Source: UBA6912 sp041611095 (GTDB lineage Bacteria > Actinomycetota > Acidimicrobiia > Spongiisociales > UBA5794). From it: a stretch of 64,000 nt of DNA. The stretch's first letter is position 1; every line of letters starts with the position of its first letter. Below are positions 34,833 through 43,843 of the stretch, piece by piece. The notes under the pieces were generated by a model that saw only the letters and a program-made list of their open reading frames with translations, made no database searches and was not told the origin of the DNA. A program made the translations under genes and the position numbers. The stretch covers positions 143,048-207,047 of the forward strand of contig JBFINP010000001.1 in assembly GCA_041611095.1 (NCBI GenBank), read 5' to 3'.

Positions 34833-35985
34833 GAACGCTCTCCATGATCTCGCGGAACGTGTCGAGCAGCTCGGCCGCAGGCGGCGCACCCGTCTCTGCT
34901 TCGACGTAGACGGCGTACAGCTCGTCGAGGGGGCGAGCACCGCGCTCCGACCGCTCGGACTCGGCCCGTGGGTACTCGGCTCGGATCTTGACGACGAGAT
35001 CGAACTCCTCCCGCACGCTCTCGGCGAGACCGGTGTCGGGTCCTGCCGTGTCGACGGTGAGATCGAGGTACGCCTCGTGGAGATCGTCGCGCGCGAGCAG
35101 CTCCTCCCACGTCCCCCGAGCCCGCACGAGGCGACGCCCACCGTGCAACGGCACGGACCGCACCTTGGCTGGACGACCCGGCTCCACGTCGACGATCACC
35201 ACACGCTTCTCCTCACCGGCCTCACCGAAGTCCAGCTCGAGCAAGGAGCCCGCGTACTCGGCGGGGACCTTGGCGCCCGGCACTCGCTGTGGGGCGTGGA
35301 TGTGCCCGAGGGCGACGTACTGAGGACCCGGCGGGATCGCCTCCGGCGTTGCCGTGTAGGCCTCGCCCATGTGGAGCTCGCGTTCGCCTCGCGGCGCACC
35401 GTGGCCGTGGACCTTGGCTCCGCCGACGAGGAAGTGGGCGACGAGGAACGTGACCGCCTCGGTTCCCGCCACCTGGTCGGCATGCCGGCTGTAGGCCTCG
35501 GCGATGGTGCGGAGCCGGTCGGCGTACTTCTTGTAGTGCTCGTCGACGCGCTCCCATGCATGGAACGCCCGGCCCTCGCGGAGGAACGGGAAGCAGCTCA
35601 CGACGGCGTCTCCGGCGGCGGTATCGATCTCGAGCACGCCTCCCTCGTCCGGACGCTTGATGTCTCCGACGAGGTGGATCGCATGCCGGCGCAGGAAAGG
35701 AGCGAGCGCCTCGAACAGACCCGGCGAGTCGTGGTTCCCGGCGATGACGACCACGGGACGATCGCCCCCGCCGGTGAGGCGCACCAACCCGTCGAGGCCG
35801 ATGTCCAGGGCATCGACCGGAGGGAGCGGCCTGTCGAAGAGATCCCCCGAGTGGAGAATGAGATCCACGTTCTCGGCATCGGCGATCGCGACGACCTCGT
35901 CGATTACCTCGCGGTATTCGTCGGATCGGTCGTAACGCCCGATCCGCTTCCCCACGTGCCAGTCGGAGGTGTGGAGAACCCTCAC
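34819..35985 (-). CDS. sbcD: SbcD / Mre11-type nuclease
   Basis: 388 residues, calcineurin-like phosphoesterase. Metal-binding motifs: HTSDWHVGKR (D8, H10), LILHSGDLFD, VVIAGNHDSPG, LVAHFLVGG and VALGHIHAPQ. A C-terminal capping region follows. GTG at 35985 overlaps the HerA stop by 4 bp. It is the endo/exonuclease partner of SbcC. The short C-terminal region is compatible with bacterial SbcD rather than full archaeal Mre11. Confidence 0.92.
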   Translation of the reverse strand: MRVLHTSDWHVGKRIGRYDRSDEYREVIDEVVAIADAENVDLILHSGDLFDRPLPPVDALDIGLDGLVRLTGGGDRPVVVIAGNHDSPGLFEALAPFLRRHAIHLVGDIKRPDEGGVLEIDTAAGDAVVSCFPFLREGRAFHAWERVDEHYKKYADRLRTIAEAYSRHADQVAGTEAVTFLVAHFLVGGAKVHGHGAPRGERELHMGEAYTATPEAIPPGPQYVALGHIHAPQRVPGAKVPAEYAGSLLELDFGEAGEEKRVVIVDVEPGRPAKVRSVPLHGGRRLVRARGTWEELLARDDLHEAYLDLTVDTAGPDTGLAESVREEFDLVVKIRAEYPRAESERSERGARPLDELYAVYVEAETGAPPAAELLDTFREIMESVHAPA

Positions 35986-37730
35986 AATCCGGCGAAGGGA
36001 TCCGTGCCCGAGTCGTCGACCTCTTCCTTGCGGGTCGCCCACGGCGGGAATGGGAATTCGAGCACCAGCGGGACCGGGAGCGCAGGCTGGCTGAGCACCA
36101 TGGTCCCGGGCTTGAGGAGACGGGCTCGGGCGCGGGTCGACGGCAACATCCACCCGTACTCGGCGCGCTCCGCCTCGGCGGCGTCGAGCCGCCCGGCGAC
36201 CCGGATCGCAGCGTTCTCCATCACCTCGGGGGCGACCCGTGACGCGGTCTGCTGGGCGCCGACGAGGAGCACGCCGAGGGACCGCCCGCGCTGGGCGATG
36301 TCGATGAGCATGTCCTTGAGGGCACTCGTGCCGTCCCGAGGGGCGTATTTGTTGAGCTCGTCGAGGACGATGACCGACAGCGGGAGACGCTGCCCGGTCG
36401 ACTCCTTCTCGGCAAAGGTCTCGGCGAGCAGGGCACCGACGACGAAGCGCTGTCCCAGATCATGGAGCGACTGGATGCCCACGACCGTGACCTGCGCCGC
36501 CGTGCGGTCGATGCGCCGGCTGTCCCCGGCACGAACGAGGTGGCCGAGTCGGTGAACCGCCGAATGGAGCCGGCGCATGAACGCCGAGATCGTGCCCATC
36601 TGTACACGTCCCGTCCAGCGCTGATCGGGCTCACCGTCCTCCGGGTCGACGAACTCGCCGATCTGCTCGACGAGGCTGCGCAGATCGGCGATGACCGGCT
36701 CGCCCCGATTGGGCACGACCGTCTCGCCGGGACGGTGACCCTCCATGGGGTCCCGAAGAACGACGGCGCCCGGCACACCCTCGATGTCGACGGCGTAGCG
36801 ACGAAGTTGAGACCGCACCCGCTCCTCGATGAACGGAATCTGGTTCCGCGCACCGTCCGAGTCGGTGAACAGGAACCGCAACAGACCGTCGTCGATGAAC
36901 TCACGCGGCGTCCAAGCGAAGGCCTCGACGCCCTCCTGACGCCCTCCGGTGTCCGGGACGACGACGTCTGCGGTCCCGGCCCGCGGCGGCGCCCAGAGAC
37001 CCACCGACGGGAAGGGGCCCGGGTCCACGCCGAGGTGCTGCCACGACAACGCCGCCTCGTCGTCGAAGAAACGGTTGCGCTTGTCGAGCCACAGGAGATC
37101 CTCGCCCTTCACGTTGAACACGAGGATGCGGAGGTTGGCCGCCCCCTCGCCGAGCACGTCAGGTCTTCCGCTCAGCAGCCGGAGGAAGAACAGCGCAAAG
37201 GACGTCTTGGTGGCGACGCCCGAGATGCCCGAGATGGACATGTGTCCACCCTTGCGCCCGTCGAAGAAGTCGAGGTCGACGAAGACGGGCTCCCCATCCC
37301 TCCCCATCCCCACGGGCAGAGGCCGGTCCATCTCGTCTACGTACAACGCCTTGCGACGTTGCTCGCCGGTCGCCCGCTCCACGACCTCACCGGGGTCGGG
37401 GGAGACCCAGACCTCCGGGTCGAGACGGGTGACCGCAACCTGTGCCGAGCGCACCTTCGCCGCCGGCAGGATCCCCTCCTCGGCGATGCGGTGCGTGTCC
37501 GACTCGAACTGGGCGCCCTCGAACACCGCCTCGGCCTCGGTCACCACGCCGTAGGTGCACACCTCGCCTTGCTTCGGCACCTGGGTCCGCACGACGACGA
37601 GGTCGTCGAGCTGCAAGTAGTCATCGTCGTTCAGGACGACCCGAAACGCCCGGGTCGTCGCATGCTGCGTGCCCAAGACGCGACCGACGCCCCGACCGGG
37701 CGGCGCGGCGGGGCCGTCTCGATCGCTCAC
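35982..37730 (-). CDS. herA: HerA-like DNA translocase ATPase
   Basis: 582 residues. N-terminal HAS-barrel-like domain (VGRVLGTQHATTRAF, then LDDLVVVRTQ), then a FtsK/HerA RecA fold. The P-loop is unusual: GISGVATKTS at 168-177 has Thr where the Gly before Lys normally stands. Walker B is intact (LSVIVLDELNKYAPRDG) and a sensor/arginine region follows (GVLLVGAQQTASRV). HerA forms a hexameric ring that feeds DNA to NurA for resection. The gene overlaps nurA and sbcD by 4 bp on either side, reproducing the archaeal HerA-NurA-Mre11-Rad50 set. Confidence 0.85.
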   Translation of the reverse strand: MSDRDGPAAPPGRGVGRVLGTQHATTRAFRVVLNDDDYLQLDDLVVVRTQVPKQGEVCTYGVVTEAEAVFEGAQFESDTHRIAEEGILPAAKVRSAQVAVTRLDPEVWVSPDPGEVVERATGEQRRKALYVDEMDRPLPVGMGRDGEPVFVDLDFFDGRKGGHMSISGISGVATKTSFALFFLRLLSGRPDVLGEGAANLRILVFNVKGEDLLWLDKRNRFFDDEAALSWQHLGVDPGPFPSVGLWAPPRAGTADVVVPDTGGRQEGVEAFAWTPREFIDDGLLRFLFTDSDGARNQIPFIEERVRSQLRRYAVDIEGVPGAVVLRDPMEGHRPGETVVPNRGEPVIADLRSLVEQIGEFVDPEDGEPDQRWTGRVQMGTISAFMRRLHSAVHRLGHLVRAGDSRRIDRTAAQVTVVGIQSLHDLGQRFVVGALLAETFAEKESTGQRLPLSVIVLDELNKYAPRDGTSALKDMLIDIAQRGRSLGVLLVGAQQTASRVAPEVMENAAIRVAGRLDAAEAERAEYGWMLPSTRARARLLKPGTMVLSQPALPVPLVLEFPFPPWATRKEEVDDSGTDPFAGL

Positions 37731-38689
37731 GAGGCCGCTCCGAGCTCACGGTGGGATGCCATCACGGCGGACCGTAGCGCACGATGGACGAAGGATCGAT
37801 CACCCATCCTCCGGCGGAGCTCGCGCTCCAGCGCAGCGATGGGCACGAGGTTCTGGGGTGCCCGCGGATCGACATGGGGCTGTGACGCCACGAGCGGCAG
37901 CAGCGCCGTCGTCCGATTGGCCACCTTGATCGCCGTCGCCATGTCGAGGTGGCTGCTCACCTCGGCGCGCACGACTCCCGTCCACGTGTGGCCGCCGGCG
38001 AGCTCGGCCAGCTTGAGGTACCACGAGTAGCGGGGAAAGGCGCCCCCCTTGCCGATGAGGAACAGCGGCGTGCGCCGGCCCGGTTCGAGGCGAGCGATGA
38101 TGCCGCTTCTCGCCGGCGAGAGGTATGGGGCGCGGTGGGTCTTGATGTATCCGACCTTCTCGGTCGCCGACAGGTCGTTGATCGGGCCGTCGGCGACGAC
38201 GAACGTCCCCTGCTGAGCCATCTCCTCCGACAGGACGGCCTCGGCCTTGCGCATCGCACCGTGGAAGCGCTGGACGAGCGCCCCCGGATCGACGTCGGGC
38301 ACCGACTCGGAGCGATAGGCGAGCTCGTGACCGGCGACGGGGACCGGCGCCGCCTTGCCGTGACCGAAGACGGCCACCCGCTCGATGCGGACCCTCTCCA
38401 CCTCGCTGCGGGGCACCCCTCGGTGCCAGCACACGGCACCGACCGCGAGGGTGCCACAGATGCCGGGCACCGGCCCCTCCGGATCGTCGATCGTCATGCG
38501 CGCATCGATGCGGCGGACTCCGTCGACGAAAGCAACCACCTCGATGCCGTCGTCGACACCCGGAATGGGCGCCCACGAACCATCGACCTCCACCGACTCG
38601 TCGACCTTGTCGTCGTCGGCGAGCGTCTCGTCGGGTTCGTAGGGCGTTCCATACTCCGGCGCCCAACCCTCAACATACAAACGCGGCAT
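37727..38689 (-). CDS. nurA: NurA-domain nuclease
   Basis: 320 residues. The NurA catalytic Asp motifs are visible as VVAFVDGVRRIDA near residue 50 and FVVADGPINDL in the middle; YIKTHRAPYLS and PRYSWYLKL match later family blocks. NurA is an RNase H-like 5'-3' exonuclease working inside a HerA ring. The ATG at 38689 follows a TACCAT box by 7 nt, so this is the leaderless first gene of the operon. The stop overlaps herA by 4 bp. Confidence 0.82.
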   Translation of the reverse strand: MPRLYVEGWAPEYGTPYEPDETLADDDKVDESVEVDGSWAPIPGVDDGIEVVAFVDGVRRIDARMTIDDPEGPVPGICGTLAVGAVCWHRGVPRSEVERVRIERVAVFGHGKAAPVPVAGHELAYRSESVPDVDPGALVQRFHGAMRKAEAVLSEEMAQQGTFVVADGPINDLSATEKVGYIKTHRAPYLSPARSGIIARLEPGRRTPLFLIGKGGAFPRYSWYLKLAELAGGHTWTGVVRAEVSSHLDMATAIKVANRTTALLPLVASQPHVDPRAPQNLVPIAALERELRRRMGDRSFVHRALRSAVMASHRELGAAS

Positions 38690-38702
38690 GCCGGCGATGG
38701 TA
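38690..38702 (-). promoter_or_regulatory. Leaderless promoter of the nurA-herA-sbcD-sbcC operon
   Basis: TACCAT (38702-38697) then 7 nt to the ATG at 38689; no ribosome site. Confidence 0.6.
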
Positions 38703-38806
38703 CCGAGGGGGTGTGACACGAACGGGGATTCGCTGCGACCATTTGCCGCGATGGGAGGGCGCGCTAAACCCCCGAAAACCGCCCCACCTCGGTTTGGCTG
38801 CGTCGC

Positions 38807-39025
38807 CTACCTGCGGAACAGGCGCGGGTTGCGGGCGAAAAACTCCGTCATCCCGCACTCGGTGCAGGTCCAGCTGTCCAGCGGAGTGGTCGTCCAGTGC
38901 GCTTCCGAGCTGTCGCCGGGGAGGTGCACCGAAAGACGGCTCTCCACCTCGAGCCTCACCATCCCGCCGCCGCAGCGACACGAGTGAGCGGAAGGCGTCG
39001 CACCGGCGTAGTCCGTCGACGTCAC
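38807..39025 (-). CDS. Small zinc-ribbon protein
   Basis: 72 residues. Two Cys pairs, C-x-C (HSCRCGGG) and C-x2-C (WTCTECGM), separated by about 37 residues, form a likely zinc ribbon; the C-terminus is basic (FFARNPRLFRR). GTG at 39025 has a GGGGGA site 7 nt upstream, which supports a real gene despite its size. Function is unknown. Confidence 0.65.
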   Translation of the reverse strand: MTSTDYAGATPSAHSCRCGGGMVRLEVESRLSVHLPGDSSEAHWTTTPLDSWTCTECGMTEFFARNPRLFRR

Positions 39026-39162
39026 CGGATCGTCCCCCTTGTCCCCCTTTGGCCCGGGCTCGTGACCATGGTGCCCGGCTCCAGGCCCGTCAACGTATCG
39101 CCGCAGCGTACCAGTGCAGTTCTCCCCCACCCAGGGAATTCCGGGAGAATGAGGCGGACGGC

Positions 39163-40092
39163 TCAGCCGCCACCGGCGACATCGAGATGCTTCACGGCCT
39201 CGAGCTCGCCGCCGTGCACCCGCCCCGTATCGACGTATCCGAGCGCCGAGTAGAACGCACCCGGCCCATCGGGGGCAGGTACGTAACTGAGGTACAGGCG
39301 CTCTCCGCCGGGCCGGCGACTCACGTAGTTCTCGACCTGGGCCATCGCCCGCCGCCCGAAGCCGAGGCGCTGGTAGCGACGGTCGATCATGAACCTCCAC
39401 AGGTAGTAGCGAGCGGTTTCGGCATCGTCGGACAGCATCACGAACCCGACGGGGGTCTCGTCCGCATAGACGGCACGCACCCAGACGTCGGTCGTCGTAT
39501 AGGCCTGCGCCAGCGACACGGCATTGGGCGCCACGAACATGGTCTGGCGCGTCGTGACGGCGAGGTCGCAGACGGCGCGCACGTTCGACTCGTCGATCGA
39601 CCGCAGCGACACGTTGGCGTCCCGGCCCGGTGAGGCGGCTCCTCCACCCGGTGCGTCGGCCAGCCGTTTGGCGAACTGCACGGTCTCCTCGATCTCGGCA
39701 AAGCCCAGCGCAGCGTGGGCGCGCCGCGACGGGCCATTGGCGAGGTCCGCGTCTGAGCCGAGCTCCGTGCAGCCCTTGGAGAGCACCCACGCCTCGACCG
39801 TGGCAACCAGGGCGGCACCGATGCCCTTCCGTCGAAGTTCGGGCGCCACGTACCACGCCTCGAGGAACCCCACCGGAGACGTCGTGCACCCGGCCGCATG
39901 TCTCCGCAACGATGCCTCGGCGAAACCACCGATACGGCCGTCTGCGTCCTCCCACACGAAGCACACCTCCTCGCGACCGGCGAACAAGGCGACCGGATCG
40001 GCCAGGTCGTCTGGCACCTCGTTGGGCCACAGCGCAGCCCGCATGGCCCACCACTGACCCTCGTCACCGTGCCGCAGGGGACGGACCGTCAT
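39163..40092 (-). CDS. Tandem GNAT fusion: aminoglycoside-type and spermidine-type acetyltransferase domains
   Basis: 309 residues with two GNAT domains. Residues 1-145 resemble aminoglycoside 6'-N-acetyltransferases (VRPLRHGDEGQWWAMRAALW, EAWYVAPELRRKGIGAALV, then ELGSDADLANGPSRRAHAAL). Residues about 165-309 resemble spermidine/PaiA-like enzymes (FVAPNAVSLAQAYTTTDVWV, YLWRFMIDRRYQRLGFGRRA). Both keep the R/Q-x-x-G-x-G/A acetyl-CoA loop. The ATG follows TACGCT by 6 nt. Resistance activity cannot be inferred from family alone. Confidence 0.8.
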   Translation of the reverse strand: MTVRPLRHGDEGQWWAMRAALWPNEVPDDLADPVALFAGREEVCFVWEDADGRIGGFAEASLRRHAAGCTTSPVGFLEAWYVAPELRRKGIGAALVATVEAWVLSKGCTELGSDADLANGPSRRAHAALGFAEIEETVQFAKRLADAPGGGAASPGRDANVSLRSIDESNVRAVCDLAVTTRQTMFVAPNAVSLAQAYTTTDVWVRAVYADETPVGFVMLSDDAETARYYLWRFMIDRRYQRLGFGRRAMAQVENYVSRRPGGERLYLSYVPAPDGPGAFYSALGYVDTGRVHGGELEAVKHLDVAGGG

Positions 40093-40182
40093 GCTGCGAG
40101 CGTAGATCCTGCCGGCCCCCGTCGCCGGGAGTCGAGGGTTCGGCCCTACGATGCGGCGATTTCGCCGCCTGAGGAGGCACTC

Positions 40183-41448
40183 GTGGAAGTCACTGAACGG
40201 CTCATCGAGCTCCTCGTCATCCTCGTCGGCGCCAAGGTCGGCGCCGAGGTCATGTTCCGGCTGCGCCAGCCCGCCGTGATCGGCGAGCTGCTCGTGGGAA
40301 TGGTGCTCGGGGTCGGCCTCTTGGGCTGGATCAACGTCGAGGACGGCGGCGTGATCGCCATCCTGGCCGAGATCGGCGTGATCCTCTTGCTGTTCGAGGT
40401 CGGGCTCGAGACAGACCTCCGGGAGTTCGTCAGGCTGGGCGGATCGGCCCTGTCCGTGGCAGTCATCGGTGTCGTCACGCCGTTCGTCCTGGGGTTCGCC
40501 GCCACGAAAGTGCTGGGTATCGACGGTGGCAGCACGGAGACGGCCCTGTTCATCGGAGCGGCGATGACGGCGACCAGCGTCGGGATAACCGCTCGCGTGT
40601 TCGCCGACCTGAAACGGCTTCACACAGACGAGGCGAAAACCATCATCGGAGCCGCAGTGATCGACGACATCATGGGCCTCATCATCCTCGCCGTCGTCGT
40701 CGGACTCCTCAGCGGTGATGGCAGTTTCGAGATGGGTCTGCTCGTGACGACGACGGTCAAGGCGCTCGGCTTCCTCGTGGTGGTGGTAGCGATCGGTATC
40801 CCCCTGATCAGGCATTTCTTCCGCTTCATCGCCTGGCTCCAGGTCGAGGGCGCCTACGTGGTCGGCGTATTCGGATTCGCCATCGCCGTCGGGATCGCTG
40901 CCGAGCGGATCGCCGGACTGGCACCCATCGTCGGCGCCTTTGCCGCCGGCCTCGTCGTCGCCCAGTCCGGACAGCACCAGCGGCTCATGCGTGAGCTGCG
41001 TCCCATCGTCCATCTGTTCGTGCCGATCTTCTTCCTCGCCATCGGCGCCCAGGTCGACGTCGGGCTGCTGACCGATCCGGCGGTGCTCGTCGCCGGTGGT
41101 GCGATCTCCGTCCTTGCGATCGTGGGCAAGGTCGTGTCCGGACTTGGGGTGTTCGGAGGCGCCGATCGCTGGATCGTGGGCATCGGGATGATCCCACGCG
41201 GCGAGGTGGGCTTGATCTTCGCCGCGCTCGGTTCGACGCAGCTGCGTTCGGTCGTCGGACCGGAGGAGACGGCGATCGTCGTGATGATGGTGGTGGTCAC
41301 AACGCTGGTCGCACCCGTCATCCTCAATCGCATGCTGCGGTCGCGACCCGCTCCTGAACCCGGGGTGCCCTCACCGCTCGAGGAGCGCGTTCTCGAGGCA
41401 CCGGCTCTGGGGGCCCACGAGATCGACGAGGCGGAGCCTGGCGCCTAG
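40183..41448 (+). CDS. CPA2-family cation/proton antiporter (second)
   Basis: 421 residues, about 12 membrane helices. Motifs: LRQPAVIGELLVGMVLG, LAEIGVILLLFEVGLETDL, AVIDDIMGLIILAVVVGL and GMIPRGEVGLIFAALG, characteristic of KefB/NapA-type antiporters, with the conserved acidic pair in the DD of VIDDIMG. A short hydrophilic tail replaces any TrkA domain. GTG at 40183 has GAGGAG 6-11 nt upstream. Its 3' end overlaps the convergent nucleoside hydrolase by 4 bp. Confidence 0.87.
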   Translation: MEVTERLIELLVILVGAKVGAEVMFRLRQPAVIGELLVGMVLGVGLLGWINVEDGGVIAILAEIGVILLLFEVGLETDLREFVRLGGSALSVAVIGVVTPFVLGFAATKVLGIDGGSTETALFIGAAMTATSVGITARVFADLKRLHTDEAKTIIGAAVIDDIMGLIILAVVVGLLSGDGSFEMGLLVTTTVKALGFLVVVVAIGIPLIRHFFRFIAWLQVEGAYVVGVFGFAIAVGIAAERIAGLAPIVGAFAAGLVVAQSGQHQRLMRELRPIVHLFVPIFFLAIGAQVDVGLLTDPAVLVAGGAISVLAIVGKVVSGLGVFGGADRWIVGIGMIPRGEVGLIFAALGSTQLRSVVGPEETAIVVMMVVVTTLVAPVILNRMLRSRPAPEPGVPSPLEERVLEAPALGAHEIDEAEPGA

Positions 41449-42383
41449 AGCCGCCCGATGCGGTCCACCAGGAGATCGAAGAAGCCGTCGGCGTCGACAT
41501 CCCGGATCACGAGCGCGTTGGGCTCATGGCCGGTGACGCCCCACCAGTCGACAAGAGTCATCCCCATGGTCGCCTCGGATCGATGCTCGATCTCCACATG
41601 GCAGCGACGGCCTGAGAACAGCTCGGGTCGCAACAGGTAGGCGATGACGCACGGATCGTGGAGTGGAGCGCCGTCGGTTCCGTACTTCGCCTCGTCGTAC
41701 CGGTCGAAGAAGTCGAGCATCCCGGCGACCGCATCACCCGCCGGCGTGCCGAGGGCCCGAAACCGACCGATACGCACGTCCGAGGTGAGCGCACGGTGCG
41801 TCACGTCCAGCGGAAGCATGGTGATCGGCACGCCGCTCGTGAGCACGACGTGGGCTGCGTGGGGATCGACGTAGATGTTGAACTCGGCGGCGGGTGTCAC
41901 GTTGCCACCCTCGAAGAACCCGCCTCCCATCATCACGATCTGCCTGAGATGCTCCGCGATCGCCGGCTCTTTGATGAACGCCATCGCGAGGTTGGTGAGG
42001 GGCCCCAGCGTGCAGATCGTCAGCTCGCGCTCTGCCCACCGCAGCGCCTCGGCCACGAGGAAGTCGACGGCGTGACCCGGTCCCGGCTCCAGCGACGGCT
42101 CGGGTAGATCGGCGCCGTCGATGCCCGTGGGCCCGTGGACGTACTCGGCCGTGACCAATCGACGGACCATCGGACGACGGCAGCCCTCGTAGACCCGGAC
42201 GTCGGGTCGCCCGGCGAGCTCCACCATCATCCGGGCATTGCGCGACGTGAGCGGCAGCGGCACGTTCCCGGCGACGGTGGTGATGGCCCGAACGTCGAGC
42301 TCGGGCGACGCCAGCGCGGTCAGCAGCGCAACGGCGTCGTCCTGACCCGGGTCGGTGTCGATCACCACCGGAAGGGCGCTCAC
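41445..42383 (-). CDS. Inosine-uridine-preferring nucleoside hydrolase
   Basis: 312 residues. The Asp cluster DTDPGQDDAVAL binds calcium and activates water; TICTLGPLTNLAMA, IVMMGGGF and AEFNIYVDPHAA are the other family blocks. The enzyme cleaves ribonucleosides to base and ribose. It is translated directly after the ribokinase gene (1-bp gap), which would phosphorylate the ribose released. This places the two in one salvage pathway. Confidence 0.92.
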   Translation of the reverse strand: MSALPVVIDTDPGQDDAVALLTALASPELDVRAITTVAGNVPLPLTSRNARMMVELAGRPDVRVYEGCRRPMVRRLVTAEYVHGPTGIDGADLPEPSLEPGPGHAVDFLVAEALRWAERELTICTLGPLTNLAMAFIKEPAIAEHLRQIVMMGGGFFEGGNVTPAAEFNIYVDPHAAHVVLTSGVPITMLPLDVTHRALTSDVRIGRFRALGTPAGDAVAGMLDFFDRYDEAKYGTDGAPLHDPCVIAYLLRPELFSGRRCHVEIEHRSEATMGMTLVDWWGVTGHEPNALVIRDVDADGFFDLLVDRIGRL

Positions 42384-42384
42384 G

Positions 42385-43290
42385 TCACCCTCCGAGGATC
42401 TCGTCGACCTGACTCGAGGTCGGCAACGCAGTCTGAGCACCGATGCGGGTTGCAGCCACGGCGCCGGCGGCGACGGCCCACACCAATGCATCTTCGAGGG
42501 CGGCGCTCCGGGCGAGGGCGTCCGCCAGCGCTCCACAGAACGCGTCCCCCGCCCCGGTGGTGTCGACGGCATCGACCTTCGGAGCCGGGACGTGGCGACC
42601 GGTCCGACCCTTCGCCAGCACGGCGCCGTCGGCACCGAGGGTCACGATGACGGCTCGGGGCCCGCGAACCTTGCGGGCTTGGGCGATCACCGCCCCCTGC
42701 TCGTGCGCAGGAGGTGCGCCGACGAGGACGCCCAACTCGCCTCGGTTCACCACGAGCACGTCGACGAGCGCAAGCATCTCCCGGCCGAGGCGCTGGGCCG
42801 GCGCTGCATTGAGCACAAACATCCCGCCCGACAGGCTCGCCGCCGCCTTGACCGCTTCCAACGGCACCTCGAGCTGCGCCAGCGTGACGGCCGACGCCTC
42901 CAGGGCGCTCGCCGCCTCGGCCACATGCTCCACACCGAGTCGCGCATTTGCGCCGGACACGACGGCGACCGCGTTCTCGGCCTCTCCGTCGAGCAGGATG
43001 TAGGCCTGCCCGGTCGGTTTGTCGATGTCGACGCTCACCCCATCGACGTCGACGCCCTCTTGGACGAGCGCTCGCAGGTACGAGGTGCCCTCGGAGTCGG
43101 CTCCCACTCGACCGATCAGTGCAACCTGCCGGCCGAGGCGAGCCGCCGCGATCGCCTGATTCGCTCCCTTGCCGCCACGGTGACTGAGTACCTCGTCCCC
43201 GAGCACGGTCTCGCCCGGTGCTGGGATGCGCTCGACCCTCACCACGACATCGCGATTGAGGCTGCCGACGACGGAGATCTGGTCACTCAT
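42385..43290 (-). CDS. rbsK: Ribokinase (PfkB family)
   Basis: 301 residues. N-terminal SVVGSLNRDVVVRV and GGKGANQAIAAARLG (PfkB signature 1), C-terminal VDTTGAGDAFCGALADAL (signature 2 with catalytic Asp). GKGANQA is diagnostic of ribokinases. ATG at 43290 lies 8 nt after a TAGGCT box. In operon with nucleoside hydrolase, converting released ribose to ribose-5-phosphate. Confidence 0.9.
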   Translation of the reverse strand: MSDQISVVGSLNRDVVVRVERIPAPGETVLGDEVLSHRGGKGANQAIAAARLGRQVALIGRVGADSEGTSYLRALVQEGVDVDGVSVDIDKPTGQAYILLDGEAENAVAVVSGANARLGVEHVAEAASALEASAVTLAQLEVPLEAVKAAASLSGGMFVLNAAPAQRLGREMLALVDVLVVNRGELGVLVGAPPAHEQGAVIAQARKVRGPRAVIVTLGADGAVLAKGRTGRHVPAPKVDAVDTTGAGDAFCGALADALARSAALEDALVWAVAAGAVAATRIGAQTALPTSSQVDEILGG

Positions 43291-43411
43291 GGCGCCGGAG
43301 CCTATCGCGCAAGGCGAGCGCAAGACACCTGCTGGGACCGCACCGCAACGCTTCGGTCCGGGATCACCTATTCTCGGACGAAGCGCCCGGGCAACGACGA
43401 GGAGGACCACC

Positions 43412-43825
43412 GTGGACGTCATCAGCGACCGGCCGATCGTCACGACCGATGAGGTGCGCCGCCACGCCACTCCCGCCTTCCAGCGCCAGATCAGCGGGCG
43501 CCTCGCCGCCGCCCTCGGTTTGCTGTGGGTCGTCGGGATCGCCTGGGTGTTCGCAGTCGCTCCTCCTCCCGACCCGGAGGCGGCCATCACCACGCTGGAT
43601 GCGGTCGTCAGCCTCGCCTTGTACGGATCGTGGCTGACCGTGTTCGCCGGGCTCGTCACCCGGCAGCGGTTCGGAATCACCGCCGGCATCGCGGGAGGAG
43701 TGCTGCTCGCCGGTGCCGGGTTCCTCTGCCTCGCCACGGGTCACACCGGCATGTGGATCGCGATCCAGATCATGGTTGGCATCGGGCTCACCGCCGTCAG
43801 CGCGACGGCGGCACGCCTCACCTGA
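43412..43825 (+). CDS. Small membrane protein of unknown function
   Basis: 137 residues with four predicted membrane helices (about 30-47, 65-82, 88-108, 114-131) after a 25-residue cytosolic N-terminus. GTG at 43412 has GGAGG 6 nt upstream, a clear ribosome site. No recognised domain. It converges with the sugar dehydrogenase gene. Confidence 0.6.
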   Translation: MDVISDRPIVTTDEVRRHATPAFQRQISGRLAAALGLLWVVGIAWVFAVAPPPDPEAAITTLDAVVSLALYGSWLTVFAGLVTRQRFGITAGIAGGVLLAGAGFLCLATGHTGMWIAIQIMVGIGLTAVSATAARLT

Positions 43826-43843
43826 CGCGACGCCGGTTCTCGC

